DNA from: Lineus longissimus | Taxonomy: Eukaryota > Nemertea > Pilidiophora > Heteronemertea > Lineidae | Assembly (NCBI RefSeq): GCF_910592395.1 | Contig: NC_088309.1 | Location: 14,942,599 to 15,006,598, forward strand | Direction of reading: 5' to 3' | DNA: 64,000 bases | Shown here: piece after piece, positions 20,959 to 32,109 of the stretch | How the letters are laid out: each line of letters begins with the position of its first letter | Numbering within the stretch: the first letter of the stretch is position 1 | Made by a program: the position numbers and the translations under genes | The notes under the pieces: generated by a model | Database searches by the model: none | What the model was told of the DNA's origin: nothing | Seen by the model: the letters and a program-made list of their open reading frames with translations, nothing else

Positions 20959-21406
20959 GAGACATTAAAATTCTATCAAAGTTAGTAGGTTTCATTCACT
21001 CTTCATCCCAATTTCAATTCAATTCTGGCACTTGATAAATTATATCTTTCAAGTTGTTGCTTAATAACTTACAAAAAAACTAAAAATAATCAGACAAAAC
21101 ATTCATATCAGCAACTCACTATTATTCTGTTTCTTTCAATTCAGGTTCAACATTGTAAATAGTTCAGTTATTGTTGTTAACGGGAATTCCAAGTATTTTA
21201 TCTCATCTTATCGATTATGATGATTCACTTTACAATCAAGGTAAGCCAATGAATGCCATGTCTTGCATTACCTATTAACGTCAAATGATCATGCCCTTAT
21301 ACTAATTCGACATTCATCAAATCTTTACATTTGAAATGCATGCTACACAGCCAGTAGTAGGATACGTTTTTTGGTAGACAATATAAATGTCCAAATTTTT
21401 TTCCAG
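20959..21406. other. Non-coding stretch
   Basis: AT-rich. A candidate exon between TTCAATTCAG (about 21145) and a GTAAGCC donor (about 21240) was tested and is closed in all three frames. Nothing else is supported. Confidence 0.4.
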
Positions 21407-21536
21407 GTTCAGCTATTCAGTTTACTCTTGCTCATGTTGGTCTTATTCATTCTTGGACTATCATTATATTACTGTTGCGGGGAATGTTACTGTTGGTACA
21501 AGAAAACATCTCTTCAGACATCACTGACTGCGTCAG
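21407..21536 (+). other. Candidate exon with one transmembrane segment
   Basis: Bounded by a strong acceptor (polypyrimidine then TTCCAG) and a GTAATT donor, the 130-base stretch is open in one frame. It encodes a run of about 20 hydrophobic residues (LLLLMLVLFILGL) followed by a Cys/Tyr/Trp-rich YYCCGECYCWYKK, which looks like a transmembrane segment with a palmitoylation-prone cytoplasmic edge. No partner exon was recognised on either side, so it could be chance. Confidence 0.3.
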
Positions 21537-21674
21537 GTAATTAGCATTTTCTTCTATTTTTTCATTTTCTATTTCTAGGTTAAATCATGAAGCTAGGCTC
21601 ATCATGCCAATTCACATAATGTGGCAGACTTTGAATTGGCACTCTCAGTTTCACGTCTGGCTAGTCTGCTGTAA

Positions 21675-22898
21675 CAAGAGGCCCAATAGCCTGGCGCTCA
21701 GCTGAGTTAATATCATTAATATCCTCCCGGTGTTTAGTTCATTATGCATGAAAATGGCATGCTCCATGGTATTTGATATCCTTTTGCGTTCACTACGGTA
21801 CCAATGTTTTTGGTTGACATAATTATGCCACTGTTCATTCCTCAATCCTGACCATAATTCGGGTGAAATCATCGTATGAAAATATTTACCGAAACATGAA
21901 GTTTATGCCATGAATGAGGATACTCATTGTCATAGCCTCGTTTACAAGTACGAAGTATTTTCCCGCGAATATTCAAAACTGCTTGGCTCCTTGCCAGTTA
22001 AATAACATGTGACTATACACAAAATAGAAAACTTTGATGGAAATTGTAAATCATTTTTTTATCTATCAGGGGAAACAAGCTGATGATGATCAAATAAATC
22101 ATTCATGAGAAATCGTTTTGTTGCTGAAGCTTGCATGACGAAGTTAATGCTAAACCTTTTCTTGTGCTCTACTGCGCCACCGTAGTTTTCTATTTACACC
22201 AGCGATGACATCATTTCTGGTGATTCCCTACGTTGTCCAATGAGCGCTTTTTAAAATGTGCCATTTGGTATTGTACAGTATGCAATGTATTTTTTCAGTG
22301 CTGCCAGTTGCCGAACAGAATGCCGTAGCTCCCTCAATTTCCAATCAATTTTTATGGGAGTGACATTATTGTATTGCTTAGAATGTCTACTTTTTACTCA
22401 TGAAAGAATCGTAGAACTAAAACATAATAGGCGAACAGAATCATGCCGATTCACTGCACATACTGTGGGAATTCTCCACTTCAAAATACATCGGCGATGT
22501 CATCGCGAACAGAGCATGCACTTCCGATATCGTTTTCACAGAAATGTGGCCAAATTTTCAAGAACTAATTTCTGAAATAATCCCTAAAGACCTTATGACT
22601 ACCACTGAAACGAACTAGTGATAATATCGCCTACCAGACTACTTTTTAAGCAGAAAATTGGGTACTTGAGTGTCATTGAGCTCCAAGATTATTGCACATG
22701 GAGTAAACAACATGCCGCCATTTTGTCTCCGCTTCGGTATTTCGTACGCCGCTTATAATGCACCGTACCTTCTCAATTAAAACCAACATAATAAGGCCTT
22801 ACATCGTTGATTGAATAGGAACACCACACAAAACACAATAAAGTGGGGGTACAATCGATTACGAAGCTGAAGTGAACAGTGATTTATTCCTGGAGCTA
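21675..22898. repeat. Left part of a dispersed repeat, split by the pogo element
   Basis: Begins with AACAAGAGGCCCAATAGCCT then GCTCAGCTGAG, the type of start I know from dispersed repeats of marine invertebrates. A matching right edge (GGATGGATGG...CAGACGGACA and TCAGCTGAGC) lies at about 26905-26985, beyond the pogo element. No coding potential was recognised. The reading as one repeat opened by pogo is inference. Confidence 0.4.
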
Positions 22899-25800
22899 GG
22901 GTAAATGCGGGTAAATTCGGCCCCGAGTAATTATCGGCCCTCACGAAGTAAAACACCCCTCAGCAAAAATTGGACGTGTCTATCCCATTGAATTTGACCC
23001 AGAAGAATGCTTCAACCAATCAGCTTCAAAGAAAACACCAGGGGTTTCCCAGGGTTTCCCCACATTCGGGTATTTTCCGATCTCAACGAAGTGTGTAGGT
23101 CAGTATTGCGCAAAATGTCAGGGAGTTCGATGGCGCCCGACCAAGACTCGGTGTCTTAAACAGTGTCTGAATCACCGTAGACTTACCTGACGCACATAAA
23201 ACCTAGTTATATTGCCAGAATATTCTCTGAATGTGTGAAATATGCTGAATCTAAGTCTTCCCGCGCCCTAAGCTGGCTAAATCAAGGGGGCCGAAGATAA
23301 ACTCCAGTAAACAACTCTGTCGGACATTATCGGCCTTGACCTTATGACTTAAGAGGGAGCATTCATTTTTGTTCTGTTATTGCTGTTCGGGCTGTTTGTG
23401 TTGTTTTGTCCAATGTCATGAGCATGGTTCATATGAAATTCTTAAGAGAATGACATACATATTTCATTCGGCTGTAAGGCATAGACTCAGACTTAGTAAA
23501 AAACTCATTATCAATCTTCTTGTTCTTGTTATTTCATTCTTTGTTGTTACAAATGTATTCATGTTTTTTTTCTAGTTCTTTTCATGCATTGTTATTGCTA
23601 AGGAATGATTTCTGGCATGAGACTGGTAAGTAAGCGCAGCAGCAGCAGCATTTTTTTCATGTTTCCATTTTGTTCATTATTTCTGTTGAGAAATTGGAAT
23701 CCTGTTATTAATCAAAATTGCAAGTTCTGAAAAAAGAATAATTAATTTTTTAGAGATATGGCAAGGATCCTGAAAGTTGGAGGTGCTTGCAAGGCAGCAG
23801 TGAAGGCCAAGACATGTAAAGGTGCTACCGCTGCTGCTGCTGCTGCTGCTGGGCATGCTGCCAAGGGTAGAAAACGCCAAGACTACCGACAGGAAACTAT
23901 GGACCCTGCTTTAAAGAAAATACGGGAGGAAGGAATGGCAATACGAGAAGCGAGCAGAGTTTACGAATTGCCAAGGACAACCCTCCAAGACAAAGTGCAC
24001 AACCGCACCCCTGATGTCGGGAAACCTGGTCCCAAGCCTGTACTAACACAAGCAGAGGAAGAGGAACTTACTAAGTATGTGAAATACATGTCTCAGATCG
24101 GCTATGGACGTGTGAAAGAGGAACTGCTTGATATTGTGCAGAAAATTATTGAGAAAGATGGGAGGCCCAACCCATTCAAAGACGGTCGTCCCGGTAAAGA
24201 TTGGTTTAAAGCATTCATGGCACGGAATCCCTCACTCTCCATTAGGACAGCTGAACATTTGGGCCTAGAAAGGGCCATTGTTACTCCAGAGAAGATCCTT
24301 AAGTGGTTCAGAGAGATGACTGAATATTTTAAAGATTTGGACTTGTTAGATATCTTTGAACACCCAGAGAGATTGTTCAACTGTGACGAGAGTGGGTTTC
24401 CACTCTGTGTAAGAACTGGTAAGATTCTAGCAGCCAAAGGTGTGCGCAGTGTCTACAGTTTTGGTAATTCAAATAAGAGCCAAATAACCACAATGGCTTG
24501 TTTCAGTGCTGCAGGCCAGTACGTGCCTCCCTTGGTGATCTTCCCTGGCAAGAGGATGCAAAATTACCTGCTTCAGGGGGCTGACGAGTTTTGCCATGGG
24601 ATATCCCCAAATGGGTGGATGGACTCTGAGGTCTTTTTTGAATATATTGCAAACCACTTCTACCCTGTAGTTAAGGACATGGGCATGAAGTTGCCCATCA
24701 TTCTGTTTGTGGATGGTCATGCCTCTCATGTTAATCTTGAAACAGCCAAGTTTTGCTGGGACAAGGGGATACACCTCAACTGTTTCCCAAGCCATTGTTC
24801 TCACATTCTGCAGCCTTGTGACTTGTCTTTCTTCAAGCCATTAAAAGATGAATGGAGAAAAGCAGTCAGAAGATGGCAGAATGAGAACATTGGTCAGTGT
24901 GTTACAAAAAAATGTTTCAGTGCAGTCTTTAAAGGAGCATATTATGCCACTGTCTCAAAGGAAAAGGCAGTAAATGGATTCAAGGAAGCCGGGTTATTTC
25001 CATTGAATCCAAATGCTGTAGACTTCAGCAAGACAAAACCATCTTCAGTTCTCTCTCCGCCCTCAGAGTCAGCCCTTTCCTCTCCCTCCTCCTCGGAGTC
25101 TGGCCTCGCTGGTTCATCCTCTGTGTCCAGTATTGTTGTCCCGTCCTCTGCCCTCTCAGATCAGTCGCAGGTCCTTGCTAATCAGCTTTCTCCCCCTCCT
25201 CCTACCCATGTCCCCTTGAAAGAAAACTCGCATGAAGATGACGGAGACATTGTGATCCTCACACCACCACTACAAGCATTTGAGTCCACTTTGACTGAGT
25301 TCCAAATCGCCCAATTCCAAAAACGGTATGATGAAGGGTATGATTTAAACACAGACGGACTTTTTAACATCTGGAAAATGCTGAGGAAAGCTTCGGACAA
25401 CAGGACTACGGCAACCCCACCTCAGCCTGGCTCAGACCGATGCCCCATCCCTGGGCCTACCATGGCATCCCCACCTCTGATGGCATCCCCACCTCTGCCA
25501 TGCCCAACCCCCAGCCCTACCCTGGCAACCCCTACTCTCCCAGACTTATGCCTCACTCCTAGGCCTACCATTGCAACCCCTCCTCCTCAGCCTTGCACAA
25601 CACGCCCCAATCCGAGTCCAGCAATGAGGAAATCTTTGGTTAGGGACTCAAAGTTCGTTTCAGAAGTCTTTAAAGATGTTGTTCGGTATCCAGTTGTGAG
25701 CAGTTCCAGCAGCACTAGTAGTAGAAAGAGAAAGGCCGACCTCCCTAAGGCGATAACAGGGGGAAAAATGAGGAAATATTTAGAGGAAAAGCAAGAGAGA

Positions 25801-26703
25801 AAAAATCTAGAGCTGAGAGAAAAGGAGGCACGCAAGCTTGCCAGAGAACAAAAAAAATCTAAGAGTGCTAAGCCCAAATCGAACTCAAAGAAGAAAAAAG
25901 AAGAAGACGAAGAAGAGCCGACTAGCTGTCCAACTTGTTCTGAAGTAGTCAGTAACGATCCAGATGCCTCACTGGGCTGCGATTCTTGTGATCGCTGGTA
26001 TCATCGGGCCTGTGTGGGATTGGATGATCTCCCTGAGGACGAAATTGAGTCATTAGAGTGGGAATGTGAGTGCTGTATTATGTAAATCACATTCCGGGTT
26101 GGTCTTATGGGGGATTTGTAACTCCCACTTGAAGGAATTCTGAGAAATGATATGCTGAATGATTTCAGCTAGGCTAACCCTGACATTTTCCTTCCATGCC
26201 TGAGGGAGGTCTTTCCCTACTAGTATCTGTCCCAATCCCACAATCCAGGGCAAGCCAAGTTTGTTTGTTTGTTCAGTCCATACATATGTGTATACTTACT
26301 AGATTTATACGACTGTTGAAGGCATTACTTTGTACCAGCCATTGAGTATGTAGTAGCTGAATCGTTTTGAGACAAAATTTTGAAACAAGTGTTAATTTTA
26401 CAGATGAAATTGTTTGGTTTTTTTAAAAAGAGGAGTGGGGGCCGATAATACCCATGGGGGGCCGATAACCTACGAAAGGTGGGCCGAAAATACCCTTTGC
26501 ACGGCCGATAGCTCACCCAAGTGTCACCATGCGAAAAATAATGAATGCTCCCTCAATCTTCCTTGGGCGTATGCAAATCAGTATGGAGGGAATTCCAATG
26601 ACGTCACTTCGTTTCTAAATATAGCTCACAATGCACGTCTGTGCAGGAGAGCGATGTACGCGAGGATTAATGCTTAGGGGGCCGATAATTGCCGATTTTA
26701 CCC
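22899..26703 (+). mobile_element. Complete pogo-type (Tc1/mariner) element
   Basis: TA dinucleotides at 22897-22898 and 26704-26705 flank inverted ends: the left GGGTAAATGCGGGTAAATTC then GGCCCC...ATTATCGGCCC pairs with the right GGGGCCGATAATTGCCGATT then TTACCC. Subterminal sequence GAGGGAGCATTCATT at about 23352 recurs inverted near 26540, and several further copies of GGCCGATA crowd the right end (26440-26700). Inside is one long intact transposase. Length 3.8 kb, TA duplication and the DDE_1 transposase agree on pogo/Tigger. Confidence 0.8.
23758..26085 (+). CDS. pogo-type transposase with C-terminal PHD finger (775 aa)
   Basis: Uninterrupted 775-codon frame. Order of parts: a short Ala run encoded by (GCT)n, a psq-type helix-turn-helix (residues about 48-80, with REASRVYELPRTTL), a CENP-B/Tc5-like second DNA-binding region (about 95-190), the DDE_1 catalytic core, a long Pro/Ser-rich linker (about 420-640), a Lys/Glu-rich coiled-coil basic stretch, and a PHD finger at about 720-772 (CPTC...CDSCDRWYHRAC...CECC). 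Catalytic acids are Asp210 (FNCDESGF), Asp319 (LFVDGHASH) and Asp355 (LQPCDLSFFK), a DD35D spacing that fits pogo. PHD fingers read histone H3 tails, so the fusion could target insertion or tether the enzyme to chromatin; that is inference. All residues expected for activity are present. Confidence 0.85.
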   Translation: MARILKVGGACKAAVKAKTCKGATAAAAAAAGHAAKGRKRQDYRQETMDPALKKIREEGMAIREASRVYELPRTTLQDKVHNRTPDVGKPGPKPVLTQAEEEELTKYVKYMSQIGYGRVKEELLDIVQKIIEKDGRPNPFKDGRPGKDWFKAFMARNPSLSIRTAEHLGLERAIVTPEKILKWFREMTEYFKDLDLLDIFEHPERLFNCDESGFPLCVRTGKILAAKGVRSVYSFGNSNKSQITTMACFSAAGQYVPPLVIFPGKRMQNYLLQGADEFCHGISPNGWMDSEVFFEYIANHFYPVVKDMGMKLPIILFVDGHASHVNLETAKFCWDKGIHLNCFPSHCSHILQPCDLSFFKPLKDEWRKAVRRWQNENIGQCVTKKCFSAVFKGAYYATVSKEKAVNGFKEAGLFPLNPNAVDFSKTKPSSVLSPPSESALSSPSSSESGLAGSSSVSSIVVPSSALSDQSQVLANQLSPPPPTHVPLKENSHEDDGDIVILTPPLQAFESTLTEFQIAQFQKRYDEGYDLNTDGLFNIWKMLRKASDNRTTATPPQPGSDRCPIPGPTMASPPLMASPPLPCPTPSPTLATPTLPDLCLTPRPTIATPPPQPCTTRPNPSPAMRKSLVRDSKFVSEVFKDVVRYPVVSSSSSTSSRKRKADLPKAITGGKMRKYLEEKQERKNLELREKEARKLAREQKKSKSAKPKSNSKKKKEEDEEEPTSCPTCSEVVSNDPDASLGCDSCDRWYHRACVGLDDLPEDEIESLEWECECCIM

Positions 26704-26705
26704 TA

Positions 26706-26985
26706 CTGCTTTTGTTGTGTAGCTGCCATGTTTTGAGAACTGGCAAATAGGAGAGTTTCCTTCATGCACTCTCGCTCGCAGGAAGTAGGTCAAATGGCGA
26801 CAAATTTTGTTTTGAAAGTAGAGTTTGACCAGAAGTATCCAGAAATGCAAAATTGAAGTCTCTAGGTCTTACGGTTACAAAATGTGCACCATGGGTTTAA
26901 CGGACGGATGGATGGATGGACAGACGGACACCACTGAACAACTTATTTGACAAGCTCGGCTGACTTAGTCAGCTGAGCTAAAAAT
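26706..26985. repeat. Right part of the split dispersed repeat
   Basis: Contains AAGTAGGTCAAATGGCGACA, a (GGAT)n/GACGGAC run at about 26902-26930 and the terminal TGACTTAGTCAGCTGAGCTA. See the left part at 21675. No gene. Confidence 0.4.
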
Positions 26986-28532
26986 GACAAAATACCCGTA
27001 AAGGCGCCCTTCAACTGGCTAAATACCTTTAACTATTTTAGCCAAGTGGCCTACCCCTAGCCCTATTCATGGGCACTTCCACTTCTAGCCACTCCCACTG
27101 CACTGTCGATGGGGTATGGATAATGGTAGAACGACTAAGTCAGTCATTCTTCACCTACTACGTCTTAAGATACATTGTCATTAATGTCAATTCAATGAGA
27201 TGTTATTCCCGCTTCATTCTAGGCCGACCCCATGGCCTATGCCAGGGGGAACTTTAAAGTTCAGCCTGGAGTTCACTACAAAAATGACAACTACAATAAT
27301 TTTCCACTATGTCCACGGCAATACATAGGCCGAGTATATAATGTATTGTAGGCTACATGCATCTAATCTATCATTCTATGGCGGATGTTGACTCACAGTC
27401 ACAAAGTACAAGGAAGTCCACAAAACGGCCCGAATGATTGTGACATATCGGTTCAATCTTTATAATCTGTTATCAAGGATGTTTGTAACACAACTACGTA
27501 CTCTTTTAACAGAAAAAGTAACTTTTTTCGACTATTTTTATTAAAATTTGAAGGATATGAATTCGCTCCACGAGCGGAAAGAAACCGTTGCATTAGAATA
27601 ATGCGCGCTGGCCACACGTTGTTTACTGACCTTGACCTAGATTTTTAAAACCCAGTCACGTGAAAAATGACGTAGTTAAGATTGTCACGTGATAAATGAT
27701 GTAGAAATTTCTAGGAATACTTCCTGGAATAGCAAATTTATTCATTTTCTCTCTTATTTCTTTTAGTCAGCGATGTTGTAAATAGGTTATATTTCGTTTT
27801 AATCGGCATCTCATTTGAAAATGATATGAGGAAGATTGTAGTTTTGGTATGGTTCGATCACCACATCAACGTCATTATCATCTCATGGATTTGGAAGGAA
27901 GGCGGAAAAAATTGGTAGGGGGCCTATTAGTACTGTTTAATTCAATTCATCTTCGCACCCGAGTCCTGACCTTTCTAGTCGAAATTTTTTCTTCATATTG
28001 GTTTCGAACAATTACATAGCAGCCGTCGGAAAAAATATATAAGATATAATGCTGTACATTTATGTGCAGTGGACAATAGCAATGATGATTTTCGATTTGG
28101 GGAACAGCTAACGGCGTAAGGTTTTAGGACATATCGAAATGAAATTTATGCTATTTTAATATTTCTCATTCCATTTCATTCAGGCATGCATCTAATCTAC
28201 TGGCCGGTAGGAGAATAAATGGTCTAGTTTCAAACTGGTAGCCGTTATCATACCTACAGTGGTTCGAAGAAATAGAGCTGCAAAATAACATTATGTCTGA
28301 TGAACTTGGTATGTAGTTTATTGTGAAGAATATAATGCTTCATTTCATTGAATTACAATGTATCAAAAGACCGTGCAATCAATCTCTACTACAACAATAA
28401 TAGTAGTAGTAAGTGTCGACGGCGTGGACACTTTTCCAGGGGTGGTTCATTTATGCCCTATGGTGATGCAGTTTAGGTACTCAACTTACATTACTAACCG
28501 TTATTGTTTAGCTGGAGTAGTGATACACAGCA
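26986..28532. other. Non-coding stretch
   Basis: No recognisable domain, splice-bounded exon or terminal repeat. Some TAGTAG runs near 28400. ORFs are short and without motifs. Confidence 0.4.
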
Positions 28533-28860
28533 GAACCACCTATCAAAACAAAAAATGTCCGGAAGGAACCATACTATTGCAGGTTGCCAACCTGAAGGCG
28601 CTGCCAGAGTGCAAGACTACGATAAAGCTTGCACTTTACTTTAGAATCTGCCAGAGTGCCAGACTAGTCTGGACACCTTTCGGGGGGGGGGCATTTTCCA
28701 TTTCTTTTCCGGCTATTATGATAATGGAGTTGAATTACTGCTAAAGAGATACACGGAGAAAACTGTCTATCAAAACAAAAAATTGGCGGAAGGAACTATA
28801 GCAGGTTCCCAACCAGGGGGTTTGGGGGTTTCCCCCCAACCTAAAGGCGCTGCGCGCTTA
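28533..28860 (+). repeat. Imperfect direct repeat pair
   Basis: CTATCAAAACAAAAAATGTC then CGGAAGGAACCATA at about 28540 is repeated as CTATCAAAACAAAAAATTGG then CGGAAGGAACTATA at about 28766, each followed by GCAGGTT and by AACCT(G/A)AAGGCGCTGC. Spacing is about 226 bases. Nature unknown. Confidence 0.55.
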
Positions 28861-29089
28861 CTAGGGCACTGCACTGATAATATTGAGAATGATTGCTTCC
28901 CAATTCAACAATTAAAAAGAAATTTGTCTGAACGAAGTCAATTTGATGTTTCGATTTCAAACTGAAGGTTTCTTTTTTTAACTTAGAATTTAGGACTAAT
29001 TCATCTCAAAACTATGGCAAGCCAAAGCGGAATTAATTCAACACACAAAAATATCTTGTCAAATTTATCTCAACATTGAAAAATTTACT

Positions 29090-29395
29090 TCACAATTTAT
29101 AAGTCAAGTCATCATTTTCAAAAATACGTGGCAACAATTTCAAAAGAATTGTTCAACAATTTGAAAAAATTCGTGAAACATTTTAAAAAAATTACTTCTC
29201 AACAATTTCAAAATTATGGTTCAACAATTTCAAAAATACATCTCAACAATTTCAAATTATAATCCAACATTTCAAAAATTCATGCAACATTTTTCCAAAA
29301 TACATATCGACAATTTCAAAATTATGGTTCAACAATTTCAAAAAAATCTCGCAACATTTTTTTTGTTCAACACTGAAAAAATCTAGCAACATTCA
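29090..29395. repeat. AT-rich minisatellite (CAACAATTTCAAAA units)
   Basis: About ten degenerate copies of CAACAATTTCAAAA joined by short variable spacers such as ATACAT or TTATGG, giving a period of roughly 25-30 bases. No coding potential. Confidence 0.75.
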
Positions 29396-29701
29396 CGTGA
29401 CCAAACAAAGTCACGTGACCTACCGCATGGCATGATCCAACAGCTAGAGACAGGGTACCAGTGTAATAATGTTCGGGGACGAGGTTGGTGTATGGTACTT
29501 CTGTTCTACCAACGAGTGTGAAATTTGACAGTATTTATCAATAACACCGTAACCGATGATAAGCTAAACATCCTGAAGTGTCCACATGCCAGTTTAGATC
29601 TCAAATTTTGTCATCTCGAAAAGTTATAGCATGGTGGAACGAAACGTCGACATATCTGTGCAACCGCATGAAAAAAATCATGATATGCACAACTGAAGCA
29701 A

Positions 29702-30202
29702 TGTTGTTTAGTAATTGTAAAACCTTTCTTATGAGTAGCACTGTAATGTGTAATTCTTGGAATTAAGTGTGCAGGATTATTGGGATTGGGTTCAGATAAG
29801 ATACTGGTGGAAAATCGTGGAAAATTCCCACGGTCATAATCCTCCATTCTCCCCAGCGTGATCAATTACGTGATCAATTAAGTCAGCATTGATGCGGCTC
29901 CTCATTGGATGGAGACGCATCAACGTTGCCCCCTGATTGGTGCAGACAAAGCTACGCGTGGATACAAAACAGCTGTCCGCACGCTCTCGGCAGAGAGAGA
30001 GAGTTAGTTATCAGAGTGATTACAGTTATTCCAGTCTCCCGAGTATTTCTAGTCACGTGCACGAATCGTCATCCCGACAAACTACTTTATCAATTATGAC
30101 TTTGACGTGTTAAATCTTGTGAAAGAGTTTTAGAATAAAGGATCCGGACATTAGAAGGCAAATTCAGGACTTCTTACTTTTGTTACCTGTGGAAATACAA
30201 CA
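29702..30202 (+). repeat. 5' LTR of Ty3/gypsy element (501 bp)
   Basis: Begins TGTTGT and ends ACAACA, a perfect 6-bp terminal inverted repeat, and is nearly identical to 44202-44707. It contains two ATTGG boxes, a TATA-like GGATACAAAACA near 29958, a GAGAGAGAGAG stretch at about 29993, and AATAAA near 30134. Transcription would start about 30 bases after the TATA-like box. The base after the LTR begins TGGCGACC, a plausible primer-binding site. Confidence 0.9.
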
Positions 30203-30739
30203 TGGCGACCTTCCCAGGATCTTCAATTCGTGAGGACAGTGAGTCTGGATGCATTACAATCTTGGATCCCATTCTAACCGAGGACTCCGTTTTTCACGCC
30301 ACGTGCTAGTGCTACTGCAGTGCATTATGTACATTACGTGTACACCTACGTGCATTTCTAACTCGTTCATTTCATCGGGAGGCAGAATAGTGACGTTCGT
30401 TTGTCAATATCGTATTTATGAAATCGTGATTTTTTTCTAAACTGTTCGTGACGTAAGTGCGAATTATTATATATTGTCTCTTTGTTATAAGTCACTGTGA
30501 TCGCCATGAATCACTGCGAGTGTGAGCGCAGCATTTTTTAATCGATTGACGGACACCGTCTTCGTCAGTGCGCATAGTACACGTTTATCTCTGTGTGTAC
30601 CGAACTATTCAATTTCTACATGTTCTATAACGTCCACGGATGATGTGGGCCAGCAGCCAGAATACTCTTTAATTCGCCCTGATGTCAACTCGAGATTCGA
30701 TACCGTTCCAGGCTCCAGCTGATCCAGCGTTGCAGTTTT

Positions 30740-30872
30740 AAAAGAGACATTTTATAAACTTTTTGAAAGACATTTTTTAAACTTTTGAGAGACATTTGTA
30801 AACTTTTTAATGATAGTCATTTATAAACTTTTTTGAAAGACATTTAATAACTTTTTGAAAGACATTTATAAA
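30740..30872 (+). repeat. Tandem repeat in gypsy leader (GAAAGACATTTATAAACTTT)
   Basis: About five degenerate copies of a 25-30 base unit, AAAGACATTTATAAACTTTT, lie between the 5' LTR and the gag start. The rest of the leader (30203-31141) shows no gene. Such leader repeats are common in LTR elements; no function is claimed. Confidence 0.7.
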
Positions 30873-31141
30873 CTAGTAGGACAATATTGTGCATCATTTC
30901 AATTTTGGCAGAGTAAAGTACAATACTTTGCAATATCAGTCGATTTATAGCATTTAATGCATTTAACAACTGTATATTTGTAATATGAACTTTGTTTAGC
31001 TTTGCCCTGTTACAGCAAGATAGACAACGAACCAACCCAACCTTTAATGTTGCATTTTCTTTTCAGAAGAAATTAACTTTTGCTCCCAAATACCTGACTT
31101 TTTATTCCTTTATAACTAACTTTTATCCCTTTACAGTAATA

Positions 31142-31904
31142 ATGGCAGAGCCAGCAGATCCAGCACCACCTGCTTTCAGGGGCACCGATTTTCTACCTCC
31201 TTTGTTTGATGGTGAAGTGATCGACCATGACATTTGTCATGCACATATCTTGTCGTTTATGGACTACCTCCACTTCCACAATCTCCACGAGCCGGTAAAT
31301 GCTGCAGAGATGATTCATATAATAACATTGTTCAAGGCTAGACTTCGTGGCAAAGCCCGTCTGTGGGCAGAGGGAAAAGTTTTCCCCACTATCGCTAATC
31401 TCAGAGCACAGTTTATGCAGAGGTTCAGTCCAACCCATTTAAACTTTGCCAATATCCAGCATTTTCATTCTCTCCCATACCCCAGGCGATTCAGCTGAAA
31501 TGACTCTGAATAAGATACGCTTAGCAGCCCAGCGTATTCATTATAATGAGGTCCAGGTTCGTGACAAATTCTTACAGGTTTTGCCTACCAATTGTCAGGC
31601 ATCAGTCATCATGGCTGCCCCTGCAGATGCAGACGTGGCAGTTCCTGTTGAACGTGTTCAACAATTTTTAGATTTTTCTGAGCCAGACAGACCAACTACT
31701 GCTAATAAGCAGGTATCATTTATCACTGATCAGGTCCATGTGGCCACTGCTAGTGCATCCACTAACAGTAGTGCTTGCGCAGTTGACAGGCTTACTGAGC
31801 AACTTGCTGCTCTTCGAACAGAAGTGCAAGATTTGTCTATGGAGGCCAGGACTCCACCTCAGGTTCATTTTAGTCAACCACAGTCCAACTCTGGTACTTG
31901 TTGA
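31142..31904 (+). pseudogene. Ty3/gypsy gag, capsid part
   Basis: ATG at 31142 (MAEPADPAPP) opens a frame with the Ty3/gypsy capsid features: FDGEV, ITLFKARLRGKARLWAEG and NLRAQFMQRF. One base shift near 31490 moves to the frame 31446-31904, which continues with EMTLNKIRLAAQR and ends in a Gln/Ser-rich tail. The next in-phase sequence after the stop holds Cys and His residues in a knuckle-like spacing. Capsid assembly would be its role. Broken by the shift, by the stop at 31902, and by the LINE that follows. Confidence 0.75.
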
Positions 31905-32109
31905 TTACATGCAAATACATGCAAAAGAGGTGCTCCAATAATTTCTTCTATTTTGACTTTTAAAATGTATGAAGAAATGAATTGAACTGGATCATATGAA
32001 AGAGTGGATCCCAAGGATACGATTAATTCCATTTTTATCCCGATTATTTGGACAATAATGTGTATTTGGCAGTGTTTTTCGTAGCTATAGTCTGGCTGTG
32101 TTGGCCAGG

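Noticed and set aside
21145-21240. Upstream exon for the transmembrane candidate exon
   Set aside because: All three frames contain a stop between the proposed acceptor and donor.
29090-29395. CRISPR-like array
   Set aside because: The repeats are degenerate, AT-rich and without unique spacers of fixed length, in a eukaryotic genome; it is a minisatellite.
29560-29701. Upstream half of the SET domain just before the gypsy 5' LTR
   Set aside because: A short CNRMKKI-like match (about 29659-29680) is too brief and out of the expected order; no SET N-terminal motif was found.
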